From positions 62,001 through 126,000 of the forward strand of contig JANUWI010000009.1 in assembly GCA_025504975.1 (NCBI GenBank): a stretch of DNA of 64,000 nucleotides, given 5' to 3'. Made by a program: the position numbers and the translations under genes. Source of the DNA: Plenodomus lindquistii (taxonomy: Eukaryota > Ascomycota > Dothideomycetes > Pleosporales > Leptosphaeriaceae). The notes beneath the pieces were generated by a model. The model did no database searches. It saw only the letters and a program-made list of their open reading frames with translations, and was not told the origin of the DNA. This document shows positions 19,489 through 31,983 of the stretch, piece after piece. Position 1 is the stretch's first letter. Every line of letters starts with the position of its first letter.

Positions 19489-21274
19489 ATGGACATCACT
19501 TTCAATCTACGTGACATCTCCTTACTCAACTGGTTCGCAATTTGCGTCGTTGCCTTTGCTGTCAGCCGTGTCGTCGTTTTAAGTATAATCGAAAACATCA
19601 AGATCAGGCGCCTTGGAGGGCGTGCGTCGAGGTTCAAGTCATGGTCCCCATTCAGTAGGTTCTCACACTGGCTTTCTTGCACCTGCTGAAGCTGTTTAGA
19701 TGGTTTAACAGGGCTTCTCTTCCTATGGGGAATAACCTGGCACGCTCTTCGTGACGACAACATAAAATTCTTGCATAATTGTTTCCAATCAGCCAGGAAA
19801 CGAGGACAAAGATCACTTACCTTCGAGGTCTCTTTGATGGGTAGTCGTACTCTGTTCACAGCCGACCCTCAAAACATCAAGGCAATGCTGGCGACTCAAT
19901 TTGGTAATTTCGGCAAGGGGAAACGGTTCCAAGCTGACTGGCTGGAGCTCATGGGTAATAGCATCTTCAACGTGGATGGTGAAGCATGGCACCACGCTCG
20001 CCAGCGGTTGCGCCCATTGTTCACGCGGCAGAGAGTCAGCAATTTAGAGTGCTTCGAAAGACACATTCAGCAGCTACTACCCTTGCTTGACGGACAACAG
20101 ATTGTTGACGTAAAAGATCTACTAAGTCGGTGAGTGCGGCGACAGGCAATTTTCCATGGGCATCAATAACATGATTCGTTGTGCAGATTTGCCCTTGACG
20201 CTTCAGCGGAATTTTCCCTCGGCAGGCAGGTCGGGGCGCTGAAGTCTCGGAATGACGAGTTCTTTGACGCATTCGAGCGGATCCGCAGGACGCAATCACT
20301 TATCGAGCGGTTAGGCCCACTCAACCTTTTTCTTCCCCGGAGACAGTTCCGTCGAGATCTCGACACAATCAACAACTTCATGCGGCCAACGATCGATGAC
20401 GCAATATCTATGCCACAGGCTGAACTTGAGGAGATAAGCAAAGCTGACAAGAAGTGGACGTACGTTCACGCTTGCGCGGCCATTTCGCGAGATCCCAAGT
20501 TCCTCCGAGACGAGCTCATGACGGTTCTAATTGCCGGGCGGGATACCGTATCTAGTACAATGACCTTCGTTTTTTACGAATTGGCTCGAAATCCTCAAGT
20601 GCTTGTCGATCTGCGCCGTGAAATTGAAAAGACGGTAGGCATTCGAGACAATGCCAGGAGGCCAACATACGATGATCTCAAGCAAATGAAGTTTTTGTCC
20701 AATATACTGAGCGAAACACTTCGCCTCTATCCTAATGCTCCATTCAACATCCGCACCGCACTCCACGATACAAGTCTACCGTGTGGTGGTGGAACGCATG
20801 GAGATAGCCCGATCGGTCTCACTGCAGGCACCCAGGTCATCTATTCGACTCACTTGCTTCGTAAGTCATAATCACACAATAGCGCGAAGCATGCACTGAC
20901 AGCTCCTCACCATAGATCTTACATCGGAGATATATCCGTCAGTCGGTCCAGGTTTCCCGCCAGCCGATGAGTTCTCTCCATATCGATGGGAGACGTGGAC
21001 ACCGCAGCCGTGGACGTATATCCCGTTCAACGGTGGACCTCGCGTTTGTATCGGACAGCAGTTGGCGTTGACGGAAATGTCGTATCTAATAGTACGAGTA
21101 TTCCAGCGATTCTCGGAGGTTCAATTGCAGGACAAGACCCACTTTCAGTCTTCCGGTTGGATACGCACAGGACAAGAGCCAGACCTCGCTGAACGATTCA
21201 TCACATCACGACTACAGATGGCCAGCGAGATCACGCTATCTCCAAGGGGAAGGCTCCACCTCGTATTCCAGTAG
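19489..21274 (+). CDS. Cytochrome P450 monooxygenase (second), CYP52/alkane-hydroxylase-like
   Basis: Four exons, 19489-19654, 19712-20129, 20187-20860 and 20916-21274, giving 538 residues; all splice phases agree. An N-terminal membrane anchor (WFAICVVAFAVSRVVVLSII) precedes a basic linker and the SWSPFRLLFLWGITWHAL segment. The I-helix has LIAGRDTVSSTMTF, the K-helix ExxR is SETLRLYPN, and the heme loop is IPFNGGPRVCIGQQLALTEM with the Cys at about residue 464. The overall pattern resembles fungal CYP52-type enzymes, which hydroxylate fatty-acid or alkyl chains at the end. That would suit a polyketide acyl chain from the neighbouring HR-PKS, but this is an inference. Foldback elements lie on both sides of the gene. 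Confidence 0.92.
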
Positions 21275-21348
21275 AAACAATAGTGGCAGTTGAAGATTGT
21301 GTTTCGAGGTAAGCTGGGGCTCTCAGGGCTGTGCAGCTACAGGGCGTA

Positions 21349-21524
21349 CAGGGTGTAGACGCATCGGATAAGACGCCTGCTTGTTTACACATCATACCGA
21401 AGAAGAGTGTCCCAATATTGAATAGTAATGAGCGCAGTTCTGATACAACAACGGCATGGTCTGACTCTTACTTCGATGCATTACAGAGACTTGCAAGGGT
21501 CTAATCTAATGTGTCTACACCCTG
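21349..21524. mobile_element. MITE-like foldback element D
   Basis: 176 bp between TA dinucleotides (21347-21348, 21525-21526). The left end CAGGGTGTAGACGCATCGGA and right end GTGTCTACACCCTG are inverted. It belongs to the same subfamily as elements A and B and gives the cleanest copy of the terminal sequence. Confidence 0.78.
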
Positions 21525-22173
21525 TACTTTGAAGCTGATGTGCATATAGCCGACGCCAAGTTGATACGTGAGGTGGTACGTATGCTGCTATGTACGAGAC
21601 ATGTGATCCGGCATTTGTAGTGTCCAAAGTAAGTCGCCGCGGACATGCCGAAGATACAATGTGCGCTTCGTCATCATTTCTGCACCAAAACAAGCAAAGA
21701 AATCCTTGGAATTTATAATCAATTTGCTGATAGAATGCAAGCTCTTAGTAATCACGGATGAGGCAGTAATCCAAGAATGAAGGAGCGACAGTGTTAGTCT
21801 TGGTGCCATCATCGGGTGGTCAACTTTGAACTTTGTAGGACATGTCAGCTTACATACGCAGTACAAGTTAAAGCCTACCGAATTACCTACACTAGCTCAC
21901 TACAACACAGACCTAGTGTAACATGTCTACTATGTATACACTGTAATAGTATATCGTATGTGCATTTTCTGCTTGTTAGGCTTCATATCCAATACTCTAT
22001 TATCATAATTGTCATAATCTCTCGTCCTTTTGGCGGTATAGCCGCAGTCCCGCGCATCGCGGGCTCTGACACTGCTAAGGCCGTAGATAACTCATCATCG
22101 TTAGGATTGACGCACCAGTCTGACAGTGCTAACTAATGATACACGGTAACTCGTAAAAGTCATGCTGCGCCTA

Positions 22174-22309
22174 CAAGGTGTAGGTACGTCGGGTAGCACC
22201 CTGTCTAAGTTTAACAAATCAGCAAGTCAGCTTGCCCCACATAGGTAGGTACAAAGCAGTGATTCGCCAAACCTTAAACAGGGGTGCGATCCGAGGTACC
22301 TACACCCTG
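22174..22309. mobile_element. MITE-like foldback element E
   Basis: 136 bp between TA dinucleotides (22172-22173, 22310-22311). The left end CAAGGTGTAGGTACGTCGGG and right end CCGAGGTACCTACACCCTG are inverted. It resembles element C in having an inner CACCCTG copy within each arm. It lies about 335 bp before the PKS start codon. Confidence 0.72.
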
Positions 22310-22566
22310 TACTGTGTAGTCTCTGGCAAGCCGGGGTACAGGGGTTAGGTAACGACTTCCACAGACCGATGCAACTTTGCGACCGAAACATTTGTCGCTC
22401 AAAACATGTGTTGTTCGGCCTTTTCCTAAAATGTGGGCCGATTTGAAGTACCTTGTTGGCCGAAGCAATAGACTGGTCGAGAGTCGTAACATGACCATAC
22501 TAGAACACTAGTGGAAGATACGCATGTCTTCAGATCCGTCCAGGCTGATCTCGTAAGCAATTATAG

Positions 22567-22575
22567 TATAAAAAG
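22567..22575 (+). promoter_or_regulatory. TATA box of the PKS gene
   Basis: TATAAAAAG lies 78 bp before the PKS ATG at 22645, a normal spacing for a fungal core promoter with a short leader. Confidence 0.5.
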
Positions 22576-22644
22576 CAAAGCAGTCTATCTACGAATAGAA
22601 CAAATAAAGATCACAAGATTGCTTTGCCACAAATTCATCTCAAT

Positions 22645-25600
22645 ATGGAGCATGACAAGGTCGCGCCAATTGCCATTGTCGGACTGAATGTGAAGTTTCC
22701 CGGTGATGCTGTCTCCCCCCAGAAATTCTGGAAGCTACTCTCCGACGCTCGTTGCGCTGTGAGCGAAGTTCCTGCATCCCGCTTCAATATTGACTGTAAG
22801 CTCTTACTATGAAATGAAGAGAGTCATAGTAGCTAAGAGACAGCGTTTTACCATCCCGATCCTTCTCGCATGGATAGTGTAAGTATCATTCCCCCTCTCT
22901 GGACCGGAGTTTTATGACATCTGACACTATCAGATCCGTGTCCGCCATGCTCACTTTATGGATGAAGACCCAAAAGCTTTTGATGCACCTTTTTTCAGCA
23001 TGTCGCCGGCAGAGGCTGCTGTACTGGATCCTCAGCAGCGCGGCTTACTCGAAGGCGCTTACCGCGCGTTTGAGAACGGTATGCCCAAGCGGCACATTGA
23101 CAACTATAATGGCACTAACAGACCATAGCCGGTATCCCCATTGAGAAAATGGCAGGATCTGCTACCTCAGTCTTCTGTGCTTCATTTGGTCGGGACAGTG
23201 ATGCGATCGTGGGAAGGGACCCCGAGTTTCAGTCAAGGTATCTGGCAACGGGCTCAGGCTCATCAATGTTGTCGAATCGTGTCAGCCACTTTTACGATCT
23301 ACGTGGCCCTTCTCTCACTGTCGACACGGCCTGCTCGAGTGGATTATACGCCTTTCATCTAGCGTGTCAAAGCTTGCTGCGTGGTGAGTCTGAGATGAGC
23401 CTTGTATGTGGCTCGAACACGTATACCACTCCTGAGTGCATGTCTTTCCCACTCAGTAACGCCGGGTTTCTCTCGCCAGATGGTCGTTCCTACAGCTTCG
23501 ATCACAGGGCCAATGGCTACGGTCGAGGGGAAGGCTATGGCTTCATCTTACTCAAGCCCCTTGCCAATGCACTCAGGGACGGCGATGTTATCCGTGCTGT
23601 CGTTCGTGCGACTGGGGTCAATCAAGACGGCAGGACCCCTAGCATCACGCAGCCTAACCCAGAGGCGCAGATAGAGCTCATCAAGACGACTTATGCGAAT
23701 GGCGGATTGGATCTTTCAAAAACAGAGTATGTTGAAGCACACGGCACAGGCACCATTGTGGGCGATCCCATCGAGGTAGGCGCTATCGGCAGTGTCTTCC
23801 GAGACCATCGCACACGGCCAATTTATGTGGGGTCCGTAAAGTCCAATATCGGTCACTTGGAAGGAGCGAGTGGCATCGCCGGCCTCATCAAGACTGTGCT
23901 TGCCCTGGAGCGTGGCATCATCCCACCCAACGCAAATTTCGAAAAGGCCAATCCGGCGATTGACGTTGATGCGCTAAAAGTACAGGTGAGTATCAATTCA
24001 GCATGGCAGATGCGACAGCGATTTGCTAACGTCCTTACCAAGTTCCCCTGCCAGCCTGTGCCATGGCCCTCAAGTGACATTCGACGAGCTTCTGTTAGTT
24101 CTTTCGGCTATGGCGGTTCCAACGCCCACGTGGTTTTGGAAGATGCGTTCAATTACCTTAGGAGCCGGAATCTCGTGGGCCATCATCAGTCTGTTGGTAA
24201 TGCAGAATCTACAGACAACGGTCAAAATGGAAACAACAGCCACAATCAGCAGGCTTTCAATGCAACGCGCTCGATACTGGACCACAGCGCCAATGGAAAT
24301 GGTGCTGCAGGTCTTGAGAAACTTAATGGCAATGGTGTCGCCAACGGTCACAAGCAACAACTTCATAGCGATGACGACATTGACACGTACGCAGTCCTCC
24401 CCATTTCTGCTGCAGATGAGGATGGTCCACAGAGGCAAGCAAAAGCTCTGGAAGAGTATTTCGCCGCTTTACCTGGACATCTCAAGACCACAGAGTACTT
24501 ATCGGATCTTGTCCATACCCTCGTCACCCGACGGACGTTGCTAGATTGGCGGGCGTTTGCTGTCGTCAAGTCGACCCCTGATGGACTAAACTCCTTCAGC
24601 GACGTGCTCACCGCTGCCAACCTCAGTATATCATCCAAGAGGCCAGAGCTCAGCTTTATATTCACGGGTCAGGGAGCCCAATACGCCAGGATGGCCGTGG
24701 GACTGCTGAGATTCTCAGTCTTTCGGGACAGCCTAATTGATTGCGACGCGTTCCTCAAATCGCTGGGTTGCACCTGGTCTGTTCTAGGTTCGTTTTGCCA
24801 TGGTATCAACGCTCGTTTACTGTTTCACAGCTAACCTGGCCCACAGAGGAACTCACAAAATCCGAGAGCCTAACAGGCATAGATACTCCAGGTATAGCGC
24901 AGCCTCTATGTACGGCGATCCAGGTGGCGCTTGTTGACCTCCTCGGTTCCTGGGGCGTCGTACCCGCGTCGGTCTGTGGGCATTCATCTGGTGAGATAGC
25001 CGCGGCATATAGTGCAAGGGCTCTTACGCGAGAATCTGCCTGGAAGGTAGCATACTACCGCGGAGTAACGGCCGAGCAAGTGGTGATCGAGACTGCTTCC
25101 ACTCCGACTACCATGATGTCCGTTGGCTTGAATGAGAAAGATGTCCTCTCCTACTTGACCGACACCGGTTTGACGGTTGCATGCATCAACAGTGCCAGCA
25201 ATGTAACTGTTTCTGGAAGCGTTACGGCGATGGAGAAGTTGAAAGAGAGTCTGGAGGCGAATGAGATATTCCTCAAGATGCTCCCTGTCAAGATCGCCTA
25301 TCACTCTAGCGTCATGGCAACCAGGGCTCCAGAATACCGGGAGTCAATCGTGCACATTGAGGCTCCAGCCAGATCAAAGTCCGACAAAGATTCAAGTATC
25401 GCGTTTTATTCATCGGTGTCTGGTGAAGGCATTGGTCATGCAGCCTTGAGCACACCTGATTACTGGGTCCAGAATCTAGTGTCCCCAGTTCGATTCCGCG
25501 AAGCCATTATTGCTCTCGTTTCAGGGAGCCAGAAAGGAAAGCAAAACGCCTTCTTCCTCCTGGAGCTTGGGCCCCAAGCTGCATTGCGTCGGCCCATCAA

Positions 25601-28600
25601 AGACAGCCTGGATCCAGTACTTGAAAAGCAGAGATGGCGATATGCCTCGCTATTGAATCGTTCCACTAACGATGTGCGTTCGGCACTAGAAACGGCCGGG
25701 CAGTTATGGAGCTGTGGTGCTACTGTAGATCTAGGGGCGGTGAACCAAGCATCCCTTGAGCCTGCTAGAGCTCCCAGGCTGTTGGTCGACCTGCCATCAT
25801 ATTCCTTCAGCCGCGCACGCGAGTATTGGGAAGAAAGCCGTCTGAGTCGCAAGTACGCATCGCGACCGTACAGACGACACGCCTTATTGGGGCTTCGAGA
25901 AAAAGACTGGAACGCAAAGGAACCTACGTGGTATCACAAGATTAGAATTGCCGAGAACCCGTGGATAGTGGACCATGCGGTAAGTCACCATACAAGGCTT
26001 TGACTACAGTACACAACACTGACGCATCCAAGTTGAACGGCTCTCCTCTGTACCCCGGTGCCGGCATGCTCGTCATGGCTATAGAAGCAGTTCGGCAATT
26101 ATGGGGTGCCAACGCCGATCGCATCAGCTGGTATAGGTTGAGAAACGTCCGCTTCTTACGGGCGATTACCGTAAACCAGTCTGAGCGTGGTAGTGAGGCT
26201 TGCATCCAGATGCGTCCACGAAAGCAGGCTACCAACAACACTGATTTAGTCTGGTATGATTGGTCCATCTACACCACTGCCGACGACGAATGGATACAAT
26301 GCGCACATGGTAGCATCATGGCAGAGGTGAATGCCAGTACGGAACTCGAACAAGCGGATGTGGCGAGCGCACGGCGCTTCGAAGGTGCGCAGATCCTACG
26401 GCAGCAGTATGACGAGTATGCAGCCGAGTGCTCGCTCGGTGTCTATCACACCCAATTATATCAAAACATGGCCAAGCTCTCTGGCTTCGACTACGGCCCA
26501 TTCTTCCAGCAGCTTCGAAACATCTCGTACGACCGATCCGGCAATGCTTCTGCAACTCTTGCACTGAGAGCATACATGGAGAAGATGCCATATGCAAGCG
26601 AGGATCCGTGCGTAATTCATCCAACCACCCTCGACGCCATTTGTCAGCTTCAAATGGTTGCTCTCTCCAAGGGTGGCTGGCAGCCCATTCCGACAATGAT
26701 GTTCTCTCATCTCAAGGACCTACGTGTTTCTCATAAGCTCTTGACCGCTGGACCCAATACTGAGCTTCGAGTCGCCACTCACGAGACGATGCGATCGTTT
26801 CGAGAAGCCGAGTGCAAGACAATCGTGCTATTATCCGACTCTCTGGAACCAGTTCTCGTGGCCGAAGGGCAGCGTGGCACAGCCATTACAAGTTTCCCCA
26901 AGTCCTCAGTGAGTGACAGCAATGACAGCGCTAGTAGAATGTCGTACGCGATATCTCATCAGCCAGATCTGTCGCTGCTCACCATGCAAGAAACACAGGA
27001 ATATCTCTTGTCCACGTTCAAGGATGATCCCAGATACCGCCCGCCTCCAAAGGTAAACGTGGATCGTGGCGACGCTATATCACTCCACTTTGTTGAGAAA
27101 GTGCTCAAGCAACTTGAAGGCCTTGGACCACGACATTATGAAAACCACTTTGAACGCTACATTGCTTGGATGCGCCGTGTTGCTGCCAACAGACACAAGT
27201 GGACATTAGAGTCTCGTGGGATCGGCCACATGGACATTCAAGATATACTCAACGAAGCTGACAGTGAACCCACACAACGACTGGCCAGAAAGGTAGGGGA
27301 GAACTTATTCCAGATCCTCCAGGGAGAGGCGAACGCTTTGCAAATTATATTTGAGGATGGTTTAGCGGACGGTAAGCGCGACATTACAGCTGCACGATCC
27401 ATTCCAGCTGATCACAGTTCATAGACTTCTATCACTCAGAAATGTTCTCAGTCAATTTCCGCAAGGTCGGGGCATACATGGGCATCCTGGCGCATGCGAA
27501 CCCCCAACTGCGGATCCTGGAGATTGGCGCTGGCACAGGAAGCTCCACCGCTCAAATCCTGCCGTACCTGGTCTTCCAAGAGGGAAACAATCAAGAGTCT
27601 GTACGGTAAGTTTTTCTGCAGCGTGTCTGCCCAATCCGCAGCAGTAGCAGCTACCATGACTGACACCTACGGCGCAGGTTCGCAGAATACGCGTACACGG
27701 ACATATCACCCGGATTTTTTGAAAAAGCAAAAGAGCGCTTTGCAAATGTGGCATCCCAGATGCGGTTCCAGAAGCTAGACCTGGAATTTGATCCATGTTC
27801 ACAGGGCTTTTCCGAAGCAAGCTACGATATTGTCGTTGCAGGAAACGTCCTTCACGCAACGACCGACTTGATCCAAACGCTGCAGTTTGTGAAGAAACTT
27901 TTGCGTCCAGGAGGCAAACTAATCATGGGCGAAACGACCAACCTTGATAATGTGCGCGACGGATTAGTGTTTGGTCTTTTGCCTGGTTGGTGGCTGCGCG
28001 AGGGCCAGTGGTGGTCGACCAGCGAGGAATATCAGGATCAAGGACCTCTGCTCACAGAAGAGCAGTGGGGGAGGGTTCTCCCACAAGCCGGATTCTCGGG
28101 AGTGGACATGTTGTTTCGTGACCATGAGCGGCAGCCTCATCATCGAGTGTCTATTCTTATTGCTTCTGTGCCAGAAGAGCGTACGACGCAGCTGTCACAT
28201 TTGCGAGAACACATTATTATCCTCGTCAACTCTGCCTCGGACAGCCAGATTTCCCTCGCGCATACTTTGCAGGAAATGATCTCTACACACAACGAGACCA
28301 ATGCCAGGCCTGAGATTCTCGACATCAGCTCCGCTTCTAGCAGGAATTTCCAAGGAGCCACAGTAATCAGTCTTTTAGAACTTGACGGATCCGTCCTACG
28401 CACAGTTTCCGAATCCGAGTTTACGCTTGTCAAGAAAGTAGCCCTCGATTCCCACCTCATCATCTGGCTCAATGGCGACGCAAGCCCGGGCGCTAGAAAC
28501 CCCGACGCCGACATTGCCATTGGCTTTGGCAGGGCCGTCTGCTCAGAAAGGGGCGATCAAAACTTTATCAATCTCAGCGTGTCGAGTCCGACAACGAGGC

Positions 28601-31090
28601 TGCCGCAATGCTGCGATGCAATCTGGCGGGTACTAGAAAAGGCTTGTCAGTCAGAGACCAACGACACCCGTGAATCCGAGTACTCAGAGGCCGATGGAAT
28701 CTACCACGTCCCCCGCGTTGTGCCCATGGCCTCTCTCAACGACATTATTGTTGCAAGGTCTCGACAGCCAGAGGACGAAACATATGTTATTGGGGGCGAC
28801 AGTCACATAACGCGCTTTGGTCTTACCATTGAGACACCAGGACTCCTGGACACGTTGTACTACGCCGAGCACCCGGATCTCAACGACGACTTGCAACCAG
28901 GCGAAGTCGAGATTGAAGTCCGAGCTACGAGCCTCAACTTCAAAGATGTAATGATTGCGCTTGGTCAGATCCCCGGAAACGGGTTCGGCTTTGATGGCTC
29001 GGGGATTGTAGCGCGAACAAGCACGGGTAGTGATTTTTCGGTTGGAGATCGCGTCATCTACTGCAGCTCTGCTGGAGGTGGCTTTGGGTCCCTTGTACGG
29101 TGCTCGGAGCTCCAGGCCGAGAAGATCCCAGACGACATGTCGCTCAATGTTGCCGCTGCTATCCCGGCAGTCTACAGTACAGTGATATACTCACTCGATT
29201 ACGTCGCACGACTTCAGGAAGGTGATGTAATCCTCATTCATGCTGGCGCTGGAGGCGTTGGACAAGCAGCCATCCAGCTGGCGAGGATTCGAAAAGCAAG
29301 CATCTTGGTCACAGTCGGAAGCCAAGCCAAACGCCAACTCCTCAAAGATACCTATGGGCTTACCGACAGCCAGATTTTTAACAGCCGCGATAACTCCTTT
29401 GTCGAGCATGTTTTACACGCTACGAATGGACGGGGAGTGGACGTTGTGCTAAACTCTCTTGGTGGAGAACTCCTCCAGCAGACATGGGACTGCATTGCTC
29501 CCTTTGGGCGATTCGTCGACATTGGCAAAGCAGATATTATTGCGAATAGTATGCTTCCCATGGGGCCGTTTGATCGCAACGTCACCTTCTCAGCCGTGGA
29601 TCTCGTTGTGCTCCATCAAAACGCTAAACCAGTAATGAAGAAGGTGATGCGTGATGTGCTTGCTCTTTTCAAGCAATATCCGCACCTTCACGAACCGAAG
29701 CCTTTGCATGTTTTTGCGCCGTCTAGAATCGAAGAGGCGATGCGGTATTTGCAGAGTGGGAAGAATACGGGTAAAGTAGTGGTTGACTTTACTATACAAG
29801 GTGATGAGTTCAAGGTAAGTTTTACTACGATGTTTCACAAACATTACGAGAGCAAATTGCTAATCAATCATTCCAGATTCGTCCGACATTGAAACATACG
29901 TACAGTTTCAGCGATCAAGCAACATACCTGATCAGCGGTGGACTAGGGGGTCTGGGTCGCGAGATCGTGCGCTGGATGGCCAGTCGTGGTGCCAGGAATT
30001 TCGTGCTCCTCACTTTGTCGGGAATTGAGGGGAAACCCCACGTCAAGAGATTTATAAAGGATATTGAAGCCACGGGCGCAAAAGTCATGACGCCGACTTG
30101 CGATGTAACGAATAAGGAGATGCTTGCGCACACTCTACAGCAGGTGGCGAGGGAGATGCCGCCGATAAAGGGGTGTATACAAGCGGCTATGCGACTTCAG
30201 GTAAGCCTCTCTTTTGTTTGATAGCTACCTGCTATACTGACCAATGTGCTACGCAGGACGATTCGCTTATGAAAATGACCGCAAGCGGCTTCCACACCGC
30301 CATGGATCCCAAAACCCTTGGATCCTGGAACCTTCACTCGCTGCTCCCCCCGGACCTAGATTTCTTCATCCTCCTCTCCTCCTTCTGCGGCATCATCGGG
30401 AACCGGGGCCAGGCGAATTACTCAGCCGGAAACACGTACGAAGACGCACTTGCACGACACCGCGTCGCCAATGGCCAAAAAGCCGTTTCAGTCGACCTAG
30501 CACTAATCGCAGAAGCAGGCTGGGCGAACGAAAATTACAAGCTTGTTACTGAGAGTCTGCGCGCGGGCTACGGAGGCGTAAAGCAAGAGCAACTCATGGC
30601 TATGCTGGATGCGTTTTGCGATCCCCTGTATGATTGTGCGCAGTCGGCGCAGGTCGTCAATGTCATTGAAAGTCCAGAGGACTTGTACCGCATGACAGTT
30701 GAGGATCTACTCTTGTGGATGACGAAACCGCTGTTCAACAACCTTTTGCGCATTGGCAAGTCTCGCTTGGATACACGGGACATGATTGTTCATGTTGATG
30801 ATGGGGCGGTGGATTATATTGCGCTTGTTAAGGCGGCGGGGAGTCCGACGGAGGCAGGGCTCGTGGTTGCACAGGGCTTGGTGGAGAAGCTTGCGAGATC
30901 ACTTTCTGTGCCTCCGGAAAGTTTGGACGTGGAGAAGCCGGCGTTCGTTCTTGGTGTGGACTCGCTTATTGCGGTAGAGGTGAGGTATTGGTTCATGAAG
31001 CAGTTGCACGTAGATGTGCCGGTCTTCACTATCATGGAGAAACAGAGTCTGGTTCAGCTTTGTACAGTTGTTGCAGCAAGAGTTACATAG
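22645..31090 (+). CDS. Highly reducing type I polyketide synthase (KS-AT-DH-MT-ER-KR-ACP)
   Basis: Eleven exons: 22645-22795, 22844-22878, 22934-23078, 23129-23985, 24043-24787, 24847-25979, 26033-27371, 27425-27605, 27678-29814, 29877-30200 and 30257-31090, giving 2626 residues. The KS has DTACSSGLYA (Cys about 179), EAHGTGT and SNIGHLEGASG. The AT has GHSSGE (Ser about 691). The DH has WIVDHALNGSPLYPGAG (His about 1021) and HPTTLDAICQ. The C-methyltransferase has LEIGAGTGSST near 1500 and VVAGNVLHAT. The ER has HAGAGGVGQAA. The KR has SGGLGGLG and ANYSAGN. The ACP has LGVDSLIAVE (Ser about 2585). All reductive domains look intact, so a reduced and possibly methylated chain is expected. No releasing domain is fused, so a partner must free the product. 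The 57-bp intron 23986-24042 is in frame; its removal restores the KS C-terminus. Confidence 0.95.
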
Positions 31091-31299
31091 GTATGCTCAA
31101 TACCGCATGGAGCTATGTACAGGCACTATACAGTCATGTTGTGGGATTTAGGCATTGTTGGCATTTCAAGTATTACACACGTTCTTCGTAGTGTCTTTCA
31201 ACATTTGCCATTCAGGGAGTTTCCACCCGGCTCAAATCTTCAACCTCATATAACAGGTAATAAATCTAAGCTTATACTCACTGAGCCGAAATTTGATCT

Positions 31300-31567
31300 T
31301 TACACCTCCTTTGCCCCATCCACCACCTCAATCTCCAACCCCTCCCCAAACTCCGCCGTCAACTCCCCATCCCCCCCTTCCCTCGTAGGCCGACAAACAT
31401 ACCCACTAACCCCAACACACCACCCCTCCTCCTCCCCAAACACCCACGTAACCTCCCTAATCGGCCTCCTCTCCTCCCGTCCCTCCCCATCCTTTACAAT
31501 CCAATAAATCCACAGACTCTTGCCCAGCCCATCTTCCTCGCGGCGCGCCTCAATCGTAGCACCAGGC

Positions 31568-31598
<31 letters not shown>

Positions 31599-31983
31599 CG
31601 TTGTTGTCTGAAAAGTCCGGCATAGGAACCAAACTCCAATCTGCCCAGGTGTCGCAGCCGACGGTTGCGATGTACGGTTTCCCGTGGTAGAATTCTATGC
31701 CCGTTTTTACCCATTTTGTTTTGTTGTTGGAGAGGTTGGGTTGGGTGAGGTGGAGGAGGAGGCCGGCTTGGTCGTATTGGCGGAGGTGGGGGGCAAGGGG
31801 GAGGGTGAATGTTAGGCGGGCGCGGTGGAAGGATTTGAGGTCGTAGGTTGGGGTGGGGGTGGGGAAGGTGGAGGCGTTGAAGGCGTTGTGGGTGGGGGGT
31901 TTGCGCCAGATGTCTGTGCCTGGGGGGGCGGAGAGGGTGAAGGGTGAGATGTTTGTGGTGGTTGTGTGGGGGGATTGGGCCAT
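31300..31983 (-). CDS. DUF1349-family protein
   Basis: Single exon; 227 residues from the ATG at 31983. An upstream in-frame ATG at 32055 would add 24 hydrophobic residues, so a secreted form cannot be excluded. The pattern FTLSAPPGTDIWRKPPTHN at the start, GLLLHLTQPN in the middle and KTGIEFYHGKPYIATVGCD fits the concanavalin-like fold of DUF1349 proteins, which include yeast YLR042-like and bacterial members of unclear function. A run of eight serines is encoded by a CTG/AGC repeat at 31571-31597. The gene converges with the PKS (209-bp gap) and probably marks the right edge of the cluster. Confidence 0.75.
31571..31597. repeat. Trinucleotide repeat (CTG)9
   Basis: Nine perfect CTG units on the plus strand, read as AGC (Ser) codons in the DUF1349 gene on the minus strand. 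It is likely length-polymorphic. Confidence 0.9.

Larger units (their letters stand above)
21275..22644. other. Intergenic region between P450 and PKS, with two foldback elements
   Basis: About 1.4 kb. It holds MITE-like elements D (21349-21524) and E (22174-22309) and, at the right end, the PKS core promoter. The 650 bp between the elements shows no gene. Confidence 0.65.

Noticed and set aside
24043..24055. Alternative acceptor at 24054 for the fourth PKS intron
   Set aside because: Both acceptors keep frame. The one at 24042 is 12 nt after a TGCTAAC branch and gives KVQFPCQPVPWP, which fits the KS C-terminus better.
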